Assembly: GCF_003609775.1 (NCBI RefSeq)
Contig: NZ_AP018049.1
Location: forward strand, 62,001-126,000
From: Prevotella melaninogenica
Lineage (GTDB): Bacteria > Bacteroidota > Bacteroidia > Bacteroidales > Bacteroidaceae
Reading direction: 5' to 3'
Length of the DNA: 64,000 bases
A program made the translations under genes and the position numbers. Within the stretch, counting starts at the first letter, position 1, and every line of letters starts with the position of its first letter. This document shows positions 19,377 to 27,330 of the stretch, piece after piece. Below the pieces are notes generated by a model, which saw nothing but the letters and a program-made list of their open reading frames with translations, was not told the DNA's origin and searched no databases.

Positions 19377-19420
19377 AAGGGCTGAAACCCAAAATTGGAT
19401 TCCAGCCCTTTACTTTTTAA
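19377..19420. terminator. Terminator hairpin downstream of ybeY
   Basis: Stem AAGGGCTG with CAGCCCTT; the plus-strand exit is TACTTTTT, the minus-strand exit is only moderately T-rich. It lies 47 nt beyond the ybeY stop. Confidence 0.55.
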
Positions 19421-19456
19421 TGTGGGAAACTTTACCTATAATATAATAAAAGCTTA

Positions 19457-19885
19457 TTATTCGCCACTCATTTCCTTTAATAGAGCGAGAGCTTTATTTT
19501 CATTTTCTTCCATAATCTCACGTTCACCAGGACCCTTGTCGTCGATACCACAGAGGTGAAGGATACCATGAATGATAACTCGGTTAAGCTCGTCTTCGTA
19601 TGACTTCTTGAAAAGTTCGGCATTAGTGCGGACCGTGTCAAGCGAGATAACGAGGTCGCCATTGAGTACGTCATCCTCATCATAGTCGAAAGTGATGATA
19701 TCCGTGTAGTAATCATGTCCTAAATACTCGTTGTTTACTTCGAGAATCTTCTCGTCATCTACGAACATATAACCAATTTCTCCAACCTTTCGTCCATGGG
19801 TTGCAGCAACTGCTTTAATCCAACGAGTAATCTCTCGCTTCTTGATTTTAGGCATCTTAACGCCTTCAGCACTATATGTTATCAT
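19457..19885 (-). CDS. ybeY: Endoribonuclease YbeY, rRNA maturation and quality control
   Basis: A 142-residue single-domain metalloprotein that processes rRNA 3' ends. The family motif appears as HGILHLCGIDDKGPGE. Two zinc-ligand histidines are present, but the third position of the usual H-x3-H-x5-H triad is Asp, followed by Asp-Lys, a variant I associate with Bacteroidetes homologues. The N-terminal half has the usual FVDDEKILEVNNEYLGHDYYTDIITF. The ATG at 19885 is used; an upstream in-frame ATT is not credible. It is the last gene of a minus-strand series, 45 bp after coaD. Confidence 0.88.
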   Translation of the reverse strand: MITYSAEGVKMPKIKKREITRWIKAVAATHGRKVGEIGYMFVDDEKILEVNNEYLGHDYYTDIITFDYDEDDVLNGDLVISLDTVRTNAELFKKSYEDELNRVIIHGILHLCGIDDKGPGEREIMEENENKALALLKEMSGE

Positions 19886-19930
19886 CGTGTTTTTTTTTAT
19901 CAATGTGCCTTGTGAGCATCTTTCGAATCG

Positions 19931-20377
19931 TTAATATCCCTTTGGTAGGAACTCAGTGATGTCTCTTCCAAAGTTTTTCAGCTCTCTTACAACGCTTGAG
20001 CTGATACTTTCTAATTGTGGTTCAGCGTAGAATAAGATGGTTTCAATACGGCTCAAGCGTCGGTTGATGTCGGCTTGTTCACGCTCATATTCGAAGTCTT
20101 TTACGCTACGTACACCCTTAATGATATATTCGGCTCCCTCTCTTTGTGCAAAGTCTATGGTGAGGTCGCTGTATGCCTTTACTTCAATCTTTGGCTCGTT
20201 AGCATAGAGTCGTGCTATACGTTCGGTCCGTTCCTCCGTACTGAGCATATACTGCTTCCGCTCATTGACGCCAACACCAATCACCACCTTGTCAAAGAGG
20301 GGCAAGGAGCGGCGTACAATAGAGTCGTGCCCTATTGTAAATGGATCAAAGCTTCCAACAAATATACCTATTTTCAT
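19931..20377 (-). CDS. coaD: Pantetheine-phosphate adenylyltransferase
   Basis: A 148-residue nucleotidyltransferase making dephospho-CoA from 4'-phosphopantetheine and ATP. The motif GSFDPFTIGHDSIVRR (residues about 8-23) holds the ATP-binding TxGH. The KGVRSVKDFEYE segment and the C-terminal ISSSVVRELKNFG are characteristic. Length fits the family closely. It lies between the DUF4252 gene and ybeY on the minus strand. Confidence 0.95.
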   Translation of the reverse strand: MKIGIFVGSFDPFTIGHDSIVRRSLPLFDKVVIGVGVNERKQYMLSTEERTERIARLYANEPKIEVKAYSDLTIDFAQREGAEYIIKGVRSVKDFEYEREQADINRRLSRIETILFYAEPQLESISSSVVRELKNFGRDITEFLPKGY

Positions 20378-20435
20378 TTGTTTATTTTCTGCAAAAGTAC
20401 TCTATTTCTATTATATAACCAAAAAAGCTGGTGGA

Positions 20436-20894
20436 TTATTTTCCACCAGCTATTCCTTGAATATCCTGTAGTGAGATATTACCAAGTAGGTTGATAATTG
20501 TTATTTCGTTGCGTTCTATGGCAAGCAGGGCAAACTCGTTCTTTCCATTCGGGTAATGCCGCTCGTAGATAGTAGTATGTTCGCTCCCCTCATTGACTTG
20601 CATTACAATCGAATACTTTTGTTGATTGAAGATGCTTTGGGCAGACTTCTTGATAGAAGGAATCAGTGAAGGACGCTCGCAGGAGAGTATCTGCAGATAG
20701 TCGAGACGGCTGGCAATCTTACTAATATCCTTGTTACCTGCTTTCACATTTCCCATCATACGCATCATATTACGCGATATATAGACGGTAGAGACACCAT
20801 CTGTTTCGCTGTATTTATCGAACAATGCCTTTTGAGCGAATGCCGTTATACAGGCTATCATAGTCATACAAAGCGTTAAAATAATTCTCTTCAT
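20436..20894 (-). CDS. DUF4252 family secreted protein (paralogue C)
   Basis: A 152-residue protein with a signal peptide (TAFA, mature end Gln-Lys). The mature part follows the DUF4252 plan: a VSTVYISRNMMRMM strand near the start, a central LDYLQILSCER strand, and a final IINLLGNISLQDIQGI segment. It is 3 bp downstream of the membrane-partner gene, so it is in the same operon as the sigma factor. DUF4252 proteins are periplasmic and of unknown function. Two paralogues lie upstream in the same cluster (21929, 22440). Confidence 0.8.
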   Translation of the reverse strand: MKRIILTLCMTMIACITAFAQKALFDKYSETDGVSTVYISRNMMRMMGNVKAGNKDISKIASRLDYLQILSCERPSLIPSIKKSAQSIFNQQKYSIVMQVNEGSEHTTIYERHYPNGKNEFALLAIERNEITIINLLGNISLQDIQGIAGGK

Positions 20895-20897
20895 AAT

Positions 20898-21380
20898 CTA
20901 ATCCCTTGTTTTATTAGTGATGTTCTCGGTAGCGTCAATACCCTTATTGAGCGTCTTTGAGAATTTCATCAGTGCTCGTGAGGTTTCTGCATAGGCATCT
21001 GTTGTGTTGGTGTAGGTATCCTGCTCTGTCTGTGGAGCTTTGCTCTCGTTTTGATAAACGATAGCTCCCGCGGCAAAGAGAAGCAACAAACTGGCTGCTA
21101 TCCCTACTACCCAGCGGAGGTTAATATGCCTTATCGTGTGGCGAGTAGTGACTTCTAAAATGTTCCACTGGCTAATCTGGCGACTGAGTCGCTCTTCCAT
21201 CCCTGCTGGTGTAGGGCATTCTGATGACTGAAGAGCCGTAAAGAAGATGCTTTCCTCCTTCAAATTAGCATCGATGTCTTTGCTATTGAAGTATGTACGC
21301 AGCGTGTTCTCCTCCTCTTCGGTGGTCATTCCATCGTAGTATCGGTCAAGCAAACGCTTTATATCTTCAGTCTTTATCAT
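20898..21380 (-). CDS. Putative anti-sigma-like single-pass membrane protein
   Basis: A 160-residue protein whose start overlaps the 3' end of the sigma factor gene by 14 bp. The N-terminal about 85 residues are cytoplasmic and helical (IKRLLDRYYDGMTTEEEENTLRTYF, a zf-HC2-like position but without the His/Cys zinc motif). One transmembrane helix follows (WVVGIAASLLLLFAAGAIVY, about 89-109), then a short periplasmic tail. Position and topology suggest it restrains the sigma factor; that is inference. It is immediately followed by DUF4252 paralogue C. Confidence 0.72.
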   Translation of the reverse strand: MIKTEDIKRLLDRYYDGMTTEEEENTLRTYFNSKDIDANLKEESIFFTALQSSECPTPAGMEERLSRQISQWNILEVTTRHTIRHINLRWVVGIAASLLLLFAAGAIVYQNESKAPQTEQDTYTNTTDAYAETSRALMKFSKTLNKGIDATENITNKTRD

Positions 21381-21876
21381 ATCTCATTGCTTTTATCTGT
21401 TCTCTAATCTTCTTTCGGGCTCGGCTGAGAATACTTCTTACATTCACCTCCGTAAGCCCTGTTTCGATGCTGATTTCCTCAAAACTACGGTCTTCAACAT
21501 CACGCATCAGCATGATTTTAGCTTGTGGTTCGGGCAGATGGGTAATTAACTGTCTTACTCGTTGATATTCGTCAGCCTGCTCTAATTGTATACTTATGTT
21601 CTGTGATGAGGTGATTTGTAGGCTTCCCACATCTTTGTCGACTTCTTGAAGGTGTCCTGCTCTTATTTTGTCATAGAAGATTCGGCGTAGTACTGTTATA
21701 CTATAAGCCTCAGGATTGTCCACCATTCCCATCTTATCACGCTGTATCCAGAGCTTTAAGAAGGTCTCTTGCACCATATCCTCAGCAGCTTGCGCGTTGC
21801 TCATCAGCCTATATGCCACCGAAAAGAGTTTCCGATGGCAAGGAAGGAATAGCTGTTTGAATTCGCTTGCTTGCAT
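21367..21876 (-). CDS. ECF-type RNA polymerase sigma factor
   Basis: A 169-residue sigma-70 family protein with region 2 at about 10-75 (RLMSNAQAAEDMVQETFLK, the -10 reading segment) and region 4 at about 110-165 (SFEEISIETGLTEVNVRSI, a helix-turn-helix). It lacks regions 1 and 3, as in extracytoplasmic-function sigma factors. It overlaps the downstream membrane-partner gene and sits between DUF4252 paralogues, so it probably controls an envelope response involving those proteins. No target promoter was identified in the window. Confidence 0.92.
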   Translation of the reverse strand: MQASEFKQLFLPCHRKLFSVAYRLMSNAQAAEDMVQETFLKLWIQRDKMGMVDNPEAYSITVLRRIFYDKIRAGHLQEVDKDVGSLQITSSQNISIQLEQADEYQRVRQLITHLPEPQAKIMLMRDVEDRSFEEISIETGLTEVNVRSILSRARKKIREQIKAMRYDKD

Positions 21877-21928
21877 AGGCAGATGTGCGCTTTAGACAAT
21901 AATCGGCTATGATGTAAGGTTGTCCGCC

Positions 21929-22426
21929 CTATAACTTATAGCTTTTCAGATTCTTCTTGTTGGTACTTTCTTTCACAACAGAGTCGACATCGTTAGGACT
22001 TATCTTACCCTTAATCCGCACAATGGCGCCATCTTGTTTGTCAATAGCAAGAATGAGCACTTCACGAATGCACCCTTTCTTTTCTTTGAGGTAAACATAA
22101 TTAGTCTCATCTGCCTGCTTATTGTAGATGATTGGCGTATATCCCTTAGGATGGAAGGTCTGAACCGTGTTTCTAAAACGACTTTTTACAATCGAATCAC
22201 AGTCGTCAAAGACAAGTATACGAAAGGATGATACCGCTTTCAGAGCCTTGGAATCGTCCGAATGGCTTTTAGCAAGCACCTTCAAGAACGACATTAAGGC
22301 AGGTGTTATATGAAGGTGAATAACGTTTTTCTCGTGCCTATATTGCTCAATCAGCCCTTTTACGCTCTGCGCTGAGGCTGATAATGTACAGAGAGTAAGG
22401 ATGCCTATGATGATAATCCGTTTCAT
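21929..22426 (-). CDS. DUF4252 family secreted protein (paralogue B)
   Basis: A 165-residue protein with a signal peptide (LSASA, mature end Gln-Ser-Val). Shared features with the other two: a VIHLHITPALMSFLKVLA segment, a FRILVFDDCD strand and the closing IVRIKGKISPNDVDSVV. It is 13 bp downstream of paralogue A and 52 bp upstream of the sigma factor gene. The function is unknown. Confidence 0.8.
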   Translation of the reverse strand: MKRIIIIGILTLCTLSASAQSVKGLIEQYRHEKNVIHLHITPALMSFLKVLAKSHSDDSKALKAVSSFRILVFDDCDSIVKSRFRNTVQTFHPKGYTPIIYNKQADETNYVYLKEKKGCIREVLILAIDKQDGAIVRIKGKISPNDVDSVVKESTNKKNLKSYKL

Positions 22427-22439
22427 AATGTGTCCTTGT

Positions 22440-22952
22440 TTACTTGGTTTGTGACTTTACGATATCATCAATGTTAGCTGGATTGATGTGTCCTACAATA
22501 TTGATGAGTGAACATTCTTCTTTGTCCATAGCGAAGACAACAAGACTCTGCACTTCCTTCTCGTTGCCTTTAATGAATATTCTGACCTTTTCGCCGTCCT
22601 CATTTGCCTTTACCATAGGCTCATATCCCTTTGATTCCAACTTACTGATACGGTTGTATAAGCCGTCTTTTGTCTTTTGATCAGCCTTTTCGAAAGTTAA
22701 AATTTGGAGTCCGTCGATTTGCTCAGCGAGTGCATTAGCAGTCTTGTCGTTGGCAGCCTTCAGTCCAAGCTTTATGAGTGTCTTAGGCAAGTTGACGTAA
22801 GTAACGTTGTCTCCACTCTTAAACTCTTTGATAATAGACTCTACCTCATCATTCTTAGGCTGTGTGATGAGCGTCGTTGGGTTGGCTTTTACGGTGCAGC
22901 TTGAGCATAGAATGGCTACAGCGAATGCGATAGTAAAGATTGTTGTTTTCAT
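22440..22952 (-). CDS. DUF4252 family lipoprotein or secreted protein (paralogue A)
   Basis: A 170-residue protein, first gene of the cluster. The N terminus MKTTIFTIAFAVAILCSSC fits a lipoprotein signal (L-C-S-S-C). The mature domain has VTYVNLPKTLIKLGL, a LQILTFEKAD strand and CSLINIVGHINPANIDDIV, the DUF4252 pattern. Unlike B and C it is probably lipid-anchored. The upstream 130 bp should hold the operon promoter; I see no standard TAnnTTTG box, which would be consistent with an ECF-dependent promoter but does not prove it. Confidence 0.8.
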   Translation of the reverse strand: MKTTIFTIAFAVAILCSSCTVKANPTTLITQPKNDEVESIIKEFKSGDNVTYVNLPKTLIKLGLKAANDKTANALAEQIDGLQILTFEKADQKTKDGLYNRISKLESKGYEPMVKANEDGEKVRIFIKGNEKEVQSLVVFAMDKEECSLINIVGHINPANIDDIVKSQTK

Positions 22953-23080
22953 TGTCTTGATGTTTAATTAGGTTGGTAAATCAGTAATTGTTCACATCTA
23001 TAGAGACGGAAGATAGGGCAGATTTGTGGCAAAGAAATGTCCTTTTTTTCAGTATCAGCGTCTTTTATGGTATTAAGATA

Positions 23081-24199
23081 CTATGCTAAAAGATGATAAC
23101 AACCGCCAGCCATAGCCCTTATTACCCCTTTCATTTCCAGTGTAAAGAGGAGTCCTGTGAGCCTTGCGATAGGAATATTCGCTTGAATAGACAAGAGATT
23201 AATCTGCAAGTCATTGTTTTTAGCGAGCACGCGAACAATTGCTTCCTCTTCTGAAGACAAATTAGGGAAAAGCGTTCGTTCAATTCCTCGTTGTTGTGCC
23301 TGCCCCAATTTGATATCATCATCCCATCCCATTGCCTTCACAAAGTCTGTTGCTGATGTGATGAGAGCCGCACCATTGTCACGAATAAGGTTATTACAGC
23401 CCTCGCTATAATCCGAATGAACAGAGCCAGGGAAGGCAAATACTTCTCGTCCATAGCTACGAGCGATACTGCAGGTGATAAGTCCTCCACCCTTCGCAGC
23501 CGATTCTACGAGGATTGTTGCATCTGCACAACCTGCCACGATACGGTTACGCTGTACGAAGTTGCGGGCAACAGGCTGCGTATGCGTGGTATATTCCGAC
23601 AGCAATCCACCTTGTTCAATCATTTTTAAGGCTGTCTCTCTGTGTCCACGTGGGTAAATGTCATCGAGTCCGTGGGCTAATACTCCGATGGTTTCAAAGC
23701 CATTCTCTAAGGCTGCTCGGTGTGCATGGATATCTACTCCGTAAGCCAGTCCACTGAGGATGAGTACGTCTGGGCAAAGAGCCTTCAGTTCTCTGACAAA
23801 CGAACGGATGATATCTTGCCCGTAGGTGGTGCAGTGTCGTGTACCGATAATATTGATAACGTGTCGATTGTTGAGGTCTGCATTACCGAGATAATAGAGT
23901 AGGATAGGTGCATCTGGGCACTCTTTGAGTCGCTGTGGATAGCGTTCATCATTCATACAGATAGGCTCAATGTGATGCAGTTGGTCGTATTCCAACTCTT
24001 GTTCAGCCCATTCTCTCAAGCTGTCAACATCTTTCAAGGCTTTTATAAGATGAGTTGAGGCTTCAGGAAGAATCTCTCTGATGTCTCTTTTATGTTCTAT
24101 GACGGCAGTAGCAGAGCCAGCTCGCTTGTAAAGTTCAGCCAGTTCGCTGAGATTAAAGCGAGTAAGTCGGGTTAGTAAGATTGAGTTTAAGGATTCCAT
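23081..24199 (-). CDS. dprA: DNA processing protein DprA
   Basis: A 372-residue protein with an N-terminal helical domain (about 1-90), a Rossmann DprA domain (about 95-300) and a C-terminal winged-helix DML1-like domain (about 310-372). Recognisable segments are GTRHCTTYG, LSGLAYGVDIHAHRAAL, VLAHGLDDIYPRGH and VQRNRIVAGCAD, the last two lining the single-strand DNA site. DprA loads RecA on incoming single-stranded DNA, so the strain probably has a natural transformation route; no other competence gene is in the window. Confidence 0.93.
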   Translation of the reverse strand: MESLNSILLTRLTRFNLSELAELYKRAGSATAVIEHKRDIREILPEASTHLIKALKDVDSLREWAEQELEYDQLHHIEPICMNDERYPQRLKECPDAPILLYYLGNADLNNRHVINIIGTRHCTTYGQDIIRSFVRELKALCPDVLILSGLAYGVDIHAHRAALENGFETIGVLAHGLDDIYPRGHRETALKMIEQGGLLSEYTTHTQPVARNFVQRNRIVAGCADATILVESAAKGGGLITCSIARSYGREVFAFPGSVHSDYSEGCNNLIRDNGAALITSATDFVKAMGWDDDIKLGQAQQRGIERTLFPNLSSEEEAIVRVLAKNNDLQINLLSIQANIPIARLTGLLFTLEMKGVIRAMAGGCYHLLA

Positions 24200-24225
24200 G
24201 GTGTAGGTATTGATAGATAGTAGCT

Positions 24226-24256
24226 CCCTACCTCCCCCGAAAGAGGGGAAGGCTTA
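24226..24256. repeat. R6-like GC-rich element upstream of dprA
   Basis: CCCTACCTCCCCCGAAAGAGG followed by GGAAGG resembles the R6 hairpin elements at 10111 and 28870 but is degenerate. Confidence 0.45.
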
Positions 24257-24272
24257 GAGAGTAGATAAACTT

Positions 24273-24680
24273 TTACAATACTCTTGCAAACGCTTCATCG
24301 TATTCCTTGCTACTGCCTAATTTACCATTGATGAGCGTCACAAGGTCTACATCTGCATGGAAGCAAAGGCGTTCGTCACTGGCACGGAAGAGGTCGTGAG
24401 AGAACACCCAGCGTAGTCCATTCTTCTTTAATGACATACGTGAGATAATCTCGTCATCACAAGTAAACGGTACTTTATATGTGAGTTGCATTCGTGCAAC
24501 AACAGCATCAACGCCTTTTGCGTGCAGTTCAGAGAAACTAACACCCAATGATTTAAGGAATCTATGGCGTGTATGTTCGGTGTAATGCAGGTAGTTTGCA
24601 TTGTTTACGATACCTTGGATGTCACATTCATAGTCGCGAACATCCAGTCTTGTCTCAAAAATGTATTTCTTCTTTTCCAT
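24273..24680 (-). CDS. Acyl-CoA thioesterase, 4HBT/YbgC-like
   Basis: A 135-residue hotdog-fold protein. The segment VRDYECDIQGIVNNANYLHYTEHTR is the 4-hydroxybenzoyl-CoA thioesterase signature: the Asp of CDIQGIVNNANY is the catalytic acid, and the long helix follows. The single domain and length match YbgC-like enzymes, which hydrolyse short or medium acyl-CoA in the cytoplasm. The natural substrate cannot be deduced. It lies between dprA and the DUF2851 gene, all on the minus strand. Confidence 0.87.
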   Translation of the reverse strand: MEKKKYIFETRLDVRDYECDIQGIVNNANYLHYTEHTRHRFLKSLGVSFSELHAKGVDAVVARMQLTYKVPFTCDDEIISRMSLKKNGLRWVFSHDLFRASDERLCFHADVDLVTLINGKLGSSKEYDEAFARVL

Positions 24681-24703
24681 AATCTATTTTGTTTTTAGGC
24701 TTT

Positions 24704-24761
24704 TATTGGGCATATTAGGCCTATTAGCCTTATATGCCCCATTAGGCTTATTAGCCCAATT
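24704..24761. repeat. R4 family TTAGCC/GGCTAA repeat (copy 1)
   Basis: The 84-bp gap between two genes is filled by alternating ATTAGGC/GCCTATTAG words with nested inverted repeats (GGGCATAT with ATATGCCC; ATTGGGC with GCCCAAT). Related blocks lie at 42022, 45921 and 59117. Confidence 0.65.
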
Positions 24762-24764
24762 TTC

Positions 24765-26075
24765 CTAACCCTTTAATGATGATTTTCCCTTCAAATATTC
24801 GTAACCAATCCTGCAACGCAGGCAATCTTTTCGGTCGCAATACTCCTTCTTTAGTTGTATAAGGGCTTGCGAATCGCCCGCTGTTTCAACCATTAACCCC
24901 ACTTCTTTCCACATCCTAACGATGTGATTATCCTCTGCTTTTAACGCTTCGAGGAAGTCGAAGGCACGTTCACAGTACTTTTCAGCGTTCTTGTGTTTGC
25001 CGTAAGCGAAGAGGATAGGTGCAACGGTGTTGATAATCAGCAGATTCAATGATCCTGTTGATAGTTTCTTCTCACTCTTAGCACTCTCTTCTCCAAAGAC
25101 ATAATGCGTTTCCCAGTAGCGTGTTACCTGTGTTGCTAATAGTTCGCGCACCTGCTTTACGCTCTCACATTCCAACAATTGCGACAATCCTGCCCGCTGT
25201 TCATAGTAGAGTCGAGCGAGTTGTGCGATGCGGATATGCGGAAAGTTCTGTGGTCGTAAGCGAAGGAAACGCCATTGAGTAGCATCCATCGCTTGTAGAC
25301 TGAACTTATGTGCTAAGTACTGATATTCGCTTTTCAGCTCTGTGAAATAGCGATCGTTCAGTGCCTGCTGTTGGTATCGTTCTGGGATAGCTGCTATATC
25401 TAACAATCCAGCCTGCCCCAAGAAGAAGGCTTCAATCTGCATAAGATTGTCCCGATGATGGGCTATGCTCTGCAGCGGAATCAGTTTTGCCCATGTCTCG
25501 AAGGCATCGCCATTGATACCGAAACCATAGTTGCGGGCAAGCGTTACGAAGTAGGCAGCTTCCCAAGAACCGTCACAGTCTTTCACTCGTTGGGCTATCG
25601 CCTCTGTCTTCTGTTCCAACCTTTCAGTCTGTAAGGCACTCATCCATGAATGGACCATTAGTTTTGACAGACTTGGAATGATACGATAACAAGCTGGATA
25701 TTCATCCGTTGTGAGCAGTTCTTCGTAATGTTCTCGCACATCTGTTGGCACTTGCAGTCGCATCTGTGGCGGATAATCGCCCTCTCGTGTCTTAACATCA
25801 ACGTCGATAGACTCAGCCACATGCAGGATAACATTGTTATAGTTTGGGTCGCGGTCGTGTCTGTGTAGAAACCAGTCGGACGCACGATCGTGTATTTCCA
25901 CATTACCCACCCATAGCGTACCGCCAATCTTCACCTTTGCATTGAAGAAGTCTGGGCCAGCGTTATGATTATGTAGTCCAGCGTCAATGACTTCCACCTC
26001 CTGTCCGTCAGTAGTCTTAAGTTCTGTCAACGGAAACAGCTTGTGTTTCCATACGTAATGGATGAGTTGCTCCAT
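24765..26075 (-). CDS. DUF2851 family protein
   Basis: A 436-residue soluble protein found across Bacteroidetes, function unknown. The conserved start MEQLIHYVWKHKLFPL is followed by IDAGLHNHNAGPDFFNAKVKI and NVEIHDRASDW, a segment I regard as nuclease-like (PD-D/E-type spacing), without certainty. The C terminus has CDRKDCLRCRIGYEYLK with three cysteines. The ATG at 26075 is chosen because a -7 box (TATATTTG) lies at 26103-26110 on the minus strand, so any more upstream start would be inside the promoter. Confidence 0.8.
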   Translation of the reverse strand: MEQLIHYVWKHKLFPLTELKTTDGQEVEVIDAGLHNHNAGPDFFNAKVKIGGTLWVGNVEIHDRASDWFLHRHDRDPNYNNVILHVAESIDVDVKTREGDYPPQMRLQVPTDVREHYEELLTTDEYPACYRIIPSLSKLMVHSWMSALQTERLEQKTEAIAQRVKDCDGSWEAAYFVTLARNYGFGINGDAFETWAKLIPLQSIAHHRDNLMQIEAFFLGQAGLLDIAAIPERYQQQALNDRYFTELKSEYQYLAHKFSLQAMDATQWRFLRLRPQNFPHIRIAQLARLYYEQRAGLSQLLECESVKQVRELLATQVTRYWETHYVFGEESAKSEKKLSTGSLNLLIINTVAPILFAYGKHKNAEKYCERAFDFLEALKAEDNHIVRMWKEVGLMVETAGDSQALIQLKKEYCDRKDCLRCRIGYEYLKGKSSLKG

Positions 26076-26102
26076 AATAGATTCTTGGTTTGTATCAGTA
26101 CG

Positions 26103-26110
26103 CAAATATA
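26103..26110 (-). promoter_or_regulatory. -7 box of the DUF2851 gene
   Basis: TATATTTG on the minus strand, about 28 bp upstream of the chosen ATG; no clear -33 TTTG at 19-20 bp. Confidence 0.5.
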
Positions 26111-26193
26111 CAAAGTTTTTAAGAAAAATAGAAGTCTTATCTACGTATTTTTCTTATTATTCTGCAGCATAGTTTCACTCATCTTCGCACTTC

Positions 26194-26275
26194 GCACTAT
26201 TGGTGTTAAGCCCCAGCACGATGCGTGTTTACCATCAGCACTATACGTGCGGGGCGTCAACACGATGATTGAAAA
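26194..26275 (+). repeat. R1 family: 22-bp-period array (copy 4)
   Basis: Units start at 26194, 26216, 26238 and 26260. Cores are GCACTATTGGTGT, GCACGATGCGTGT, GCACTATACGTGC and a decayed ACACGATGATTG. It sits in the 345-bp divergent gap between the DUF2851 gene and dapB, which otherwise holds only their promoters. Confidence 0.82.
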
Positions 26276-26366
26276 TGGCAAGTGAGGAAGAAACTTATCT
26301 GTTGTTTTATCAGTAAAAGGCAACTTCCGACTTGCCTATACCTTATTTAAAAATACGTAAACTTAT

Positions 26367-26397
26367 TTTGTTTTATGCCGCAAATCAGCTACCTTTG
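26367..26397 (+). promoter_or_regulatory. Promoter of dapB
   Basis: TTTG at 26367-26370, 19-bp spacer, TACCTTTG at 26390-26397; the start codon is 23 bp further on. Confidence 0.8.
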
Positions 26398-26420
26398 CAA
26401 TGTTTTAATTCAGATTAATT

Positions 26421-27176
26421 ATGAAAATAGCATTGATAGGCTACGGCAAGATGGGGCGTATGATAGAACAGATAGCCCTTGAGCGTGGCCACGAAATCGT
26501 AAGTATTATTGATGTTGACAATATAGAGGACTTTGATTCTCCCGCATTTGCATCGGCTGATGTAGCCATAGAGTTTACGAATCCTACGGCTGCTTTTGCT
26601 AATTATCAGCGTGCCTTTGCACATAATGTGAAGGTTGTCAGCGGCTCTACAGGCTGGATGCAGGAGCATAAGGCTGAGGTTGAGCGTTTGTGTACAGAAG
26701 GTGGACAAACTTTGTTTTGGGCAAGTAACTTCTCAATTGGCGTTGCTATTTTCTCTGCTGTCAACCGTTACTTAGCAAAGATAATGAATGGTTTCCCACA
26801 GTATAGCGTTGAGATGGAGGAAGTTCACCATGTTCACAAGCTCGATGCACCATCGGGAACAGCCATAACCCTTGCAGAAGAGATCATCAATGACCTTGAT
26901 CGCAAAGACAAGTGGGTAAAGGGTTTCCAGCATGCAGCTGATGGCACGGAGTCTGGTAGCAATGAGGTTGCTGCCAATGAGTTGCCTATCGCATCTATCC
27001 GTCGCGACGAAGTGCCTGGTATTCATAGTATCAGTTATGACTCTGAGGCCGATAAGATTACGATTACTCACGATGCTCACAGCCGTAAGGGCTTTGCTCT
27101 CGGTGCTGTCTTAGCAGCAGAATACACCAAAGATCACACTGGTTTGCTTACAACAAGCGATTTATTTAAGTTTTAA
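26421..27176 (+). CDS. dapB: 4-hydroxy-tetrahydrodipicolinate reductase
   Basis: A 251-residue enzyme of the lysine/diaminopimelate pathway, reducing hydroxy-tetrahydrodipicolinate with NAD(P)H. The N-terminal dinucleotide motif is IGYGKMGRMIE (residues about 5-15). The substrate site is EVHHVHKLDAPSGTA with the catalytic His and Lys. The product feeds peptidoglycan and lysine synthesis. The order dapB, lepB, wbqC is a common Bacteroidales arrangement. Confidence 0.95.
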   Translation: MKIALIGYGKMGRMIEQIALERGHEIVSIIDVDNIEDFDSPAFASADVAIEFTNPTAAFANYQRAFAHNVKVVSGSTGWMQEHKAEVERLCTEGGQTLFWASNFSIGVAIFSAVNRYLAKIMNGFPQYSVEMEEVHHVHKLDAPSGTAITLAEEIINDLDRKDKWVKGFQHAADGTESGSNEVAANELPIASIRRDEVPGIHSISYDSEADKITITHDAHSRKGFALGAVLAAEYTKDHTGLLTTSDLFKF

Positions 27177-27178
27177 AC

Positions 27179-27330
27179 TTGGGTGTTGGGTGTTGGGTCT
27201 TGATGATTACTGATAGTTTTCAAAACTAATAGTTATTTATCATGCACCATCATATAGCTCATTATCTAATATTTGAGCTTCCAACATTTCATCACCACCC
27301 ATCACTCACCACCCATCACCTATCACCATC
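27179..27330. repeat. Degenerate GGGTGTTG / CACCACCCATCAC repeat region
   Basis: GGGTGTTGGGTGTTGGG lies just after the dapB stop, and CATCACCACCCATCACTCACC with further copies lies just before lepB. The two ends are loosely complementary, as at 14826-15015. I see no gene. Confidence 0.5.

Larger units (their letters stand above)
18827..19456. other. Repeat-rich gap between convergent genes
   Basis: The region between the S41 peptidase terminator and ybeY contains an R1 array (19000-19065), an R5 element (19146-19267) and a terminator-like hairpin (19377-19410). No coding sequence is convincing. Confidence 0.6.
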
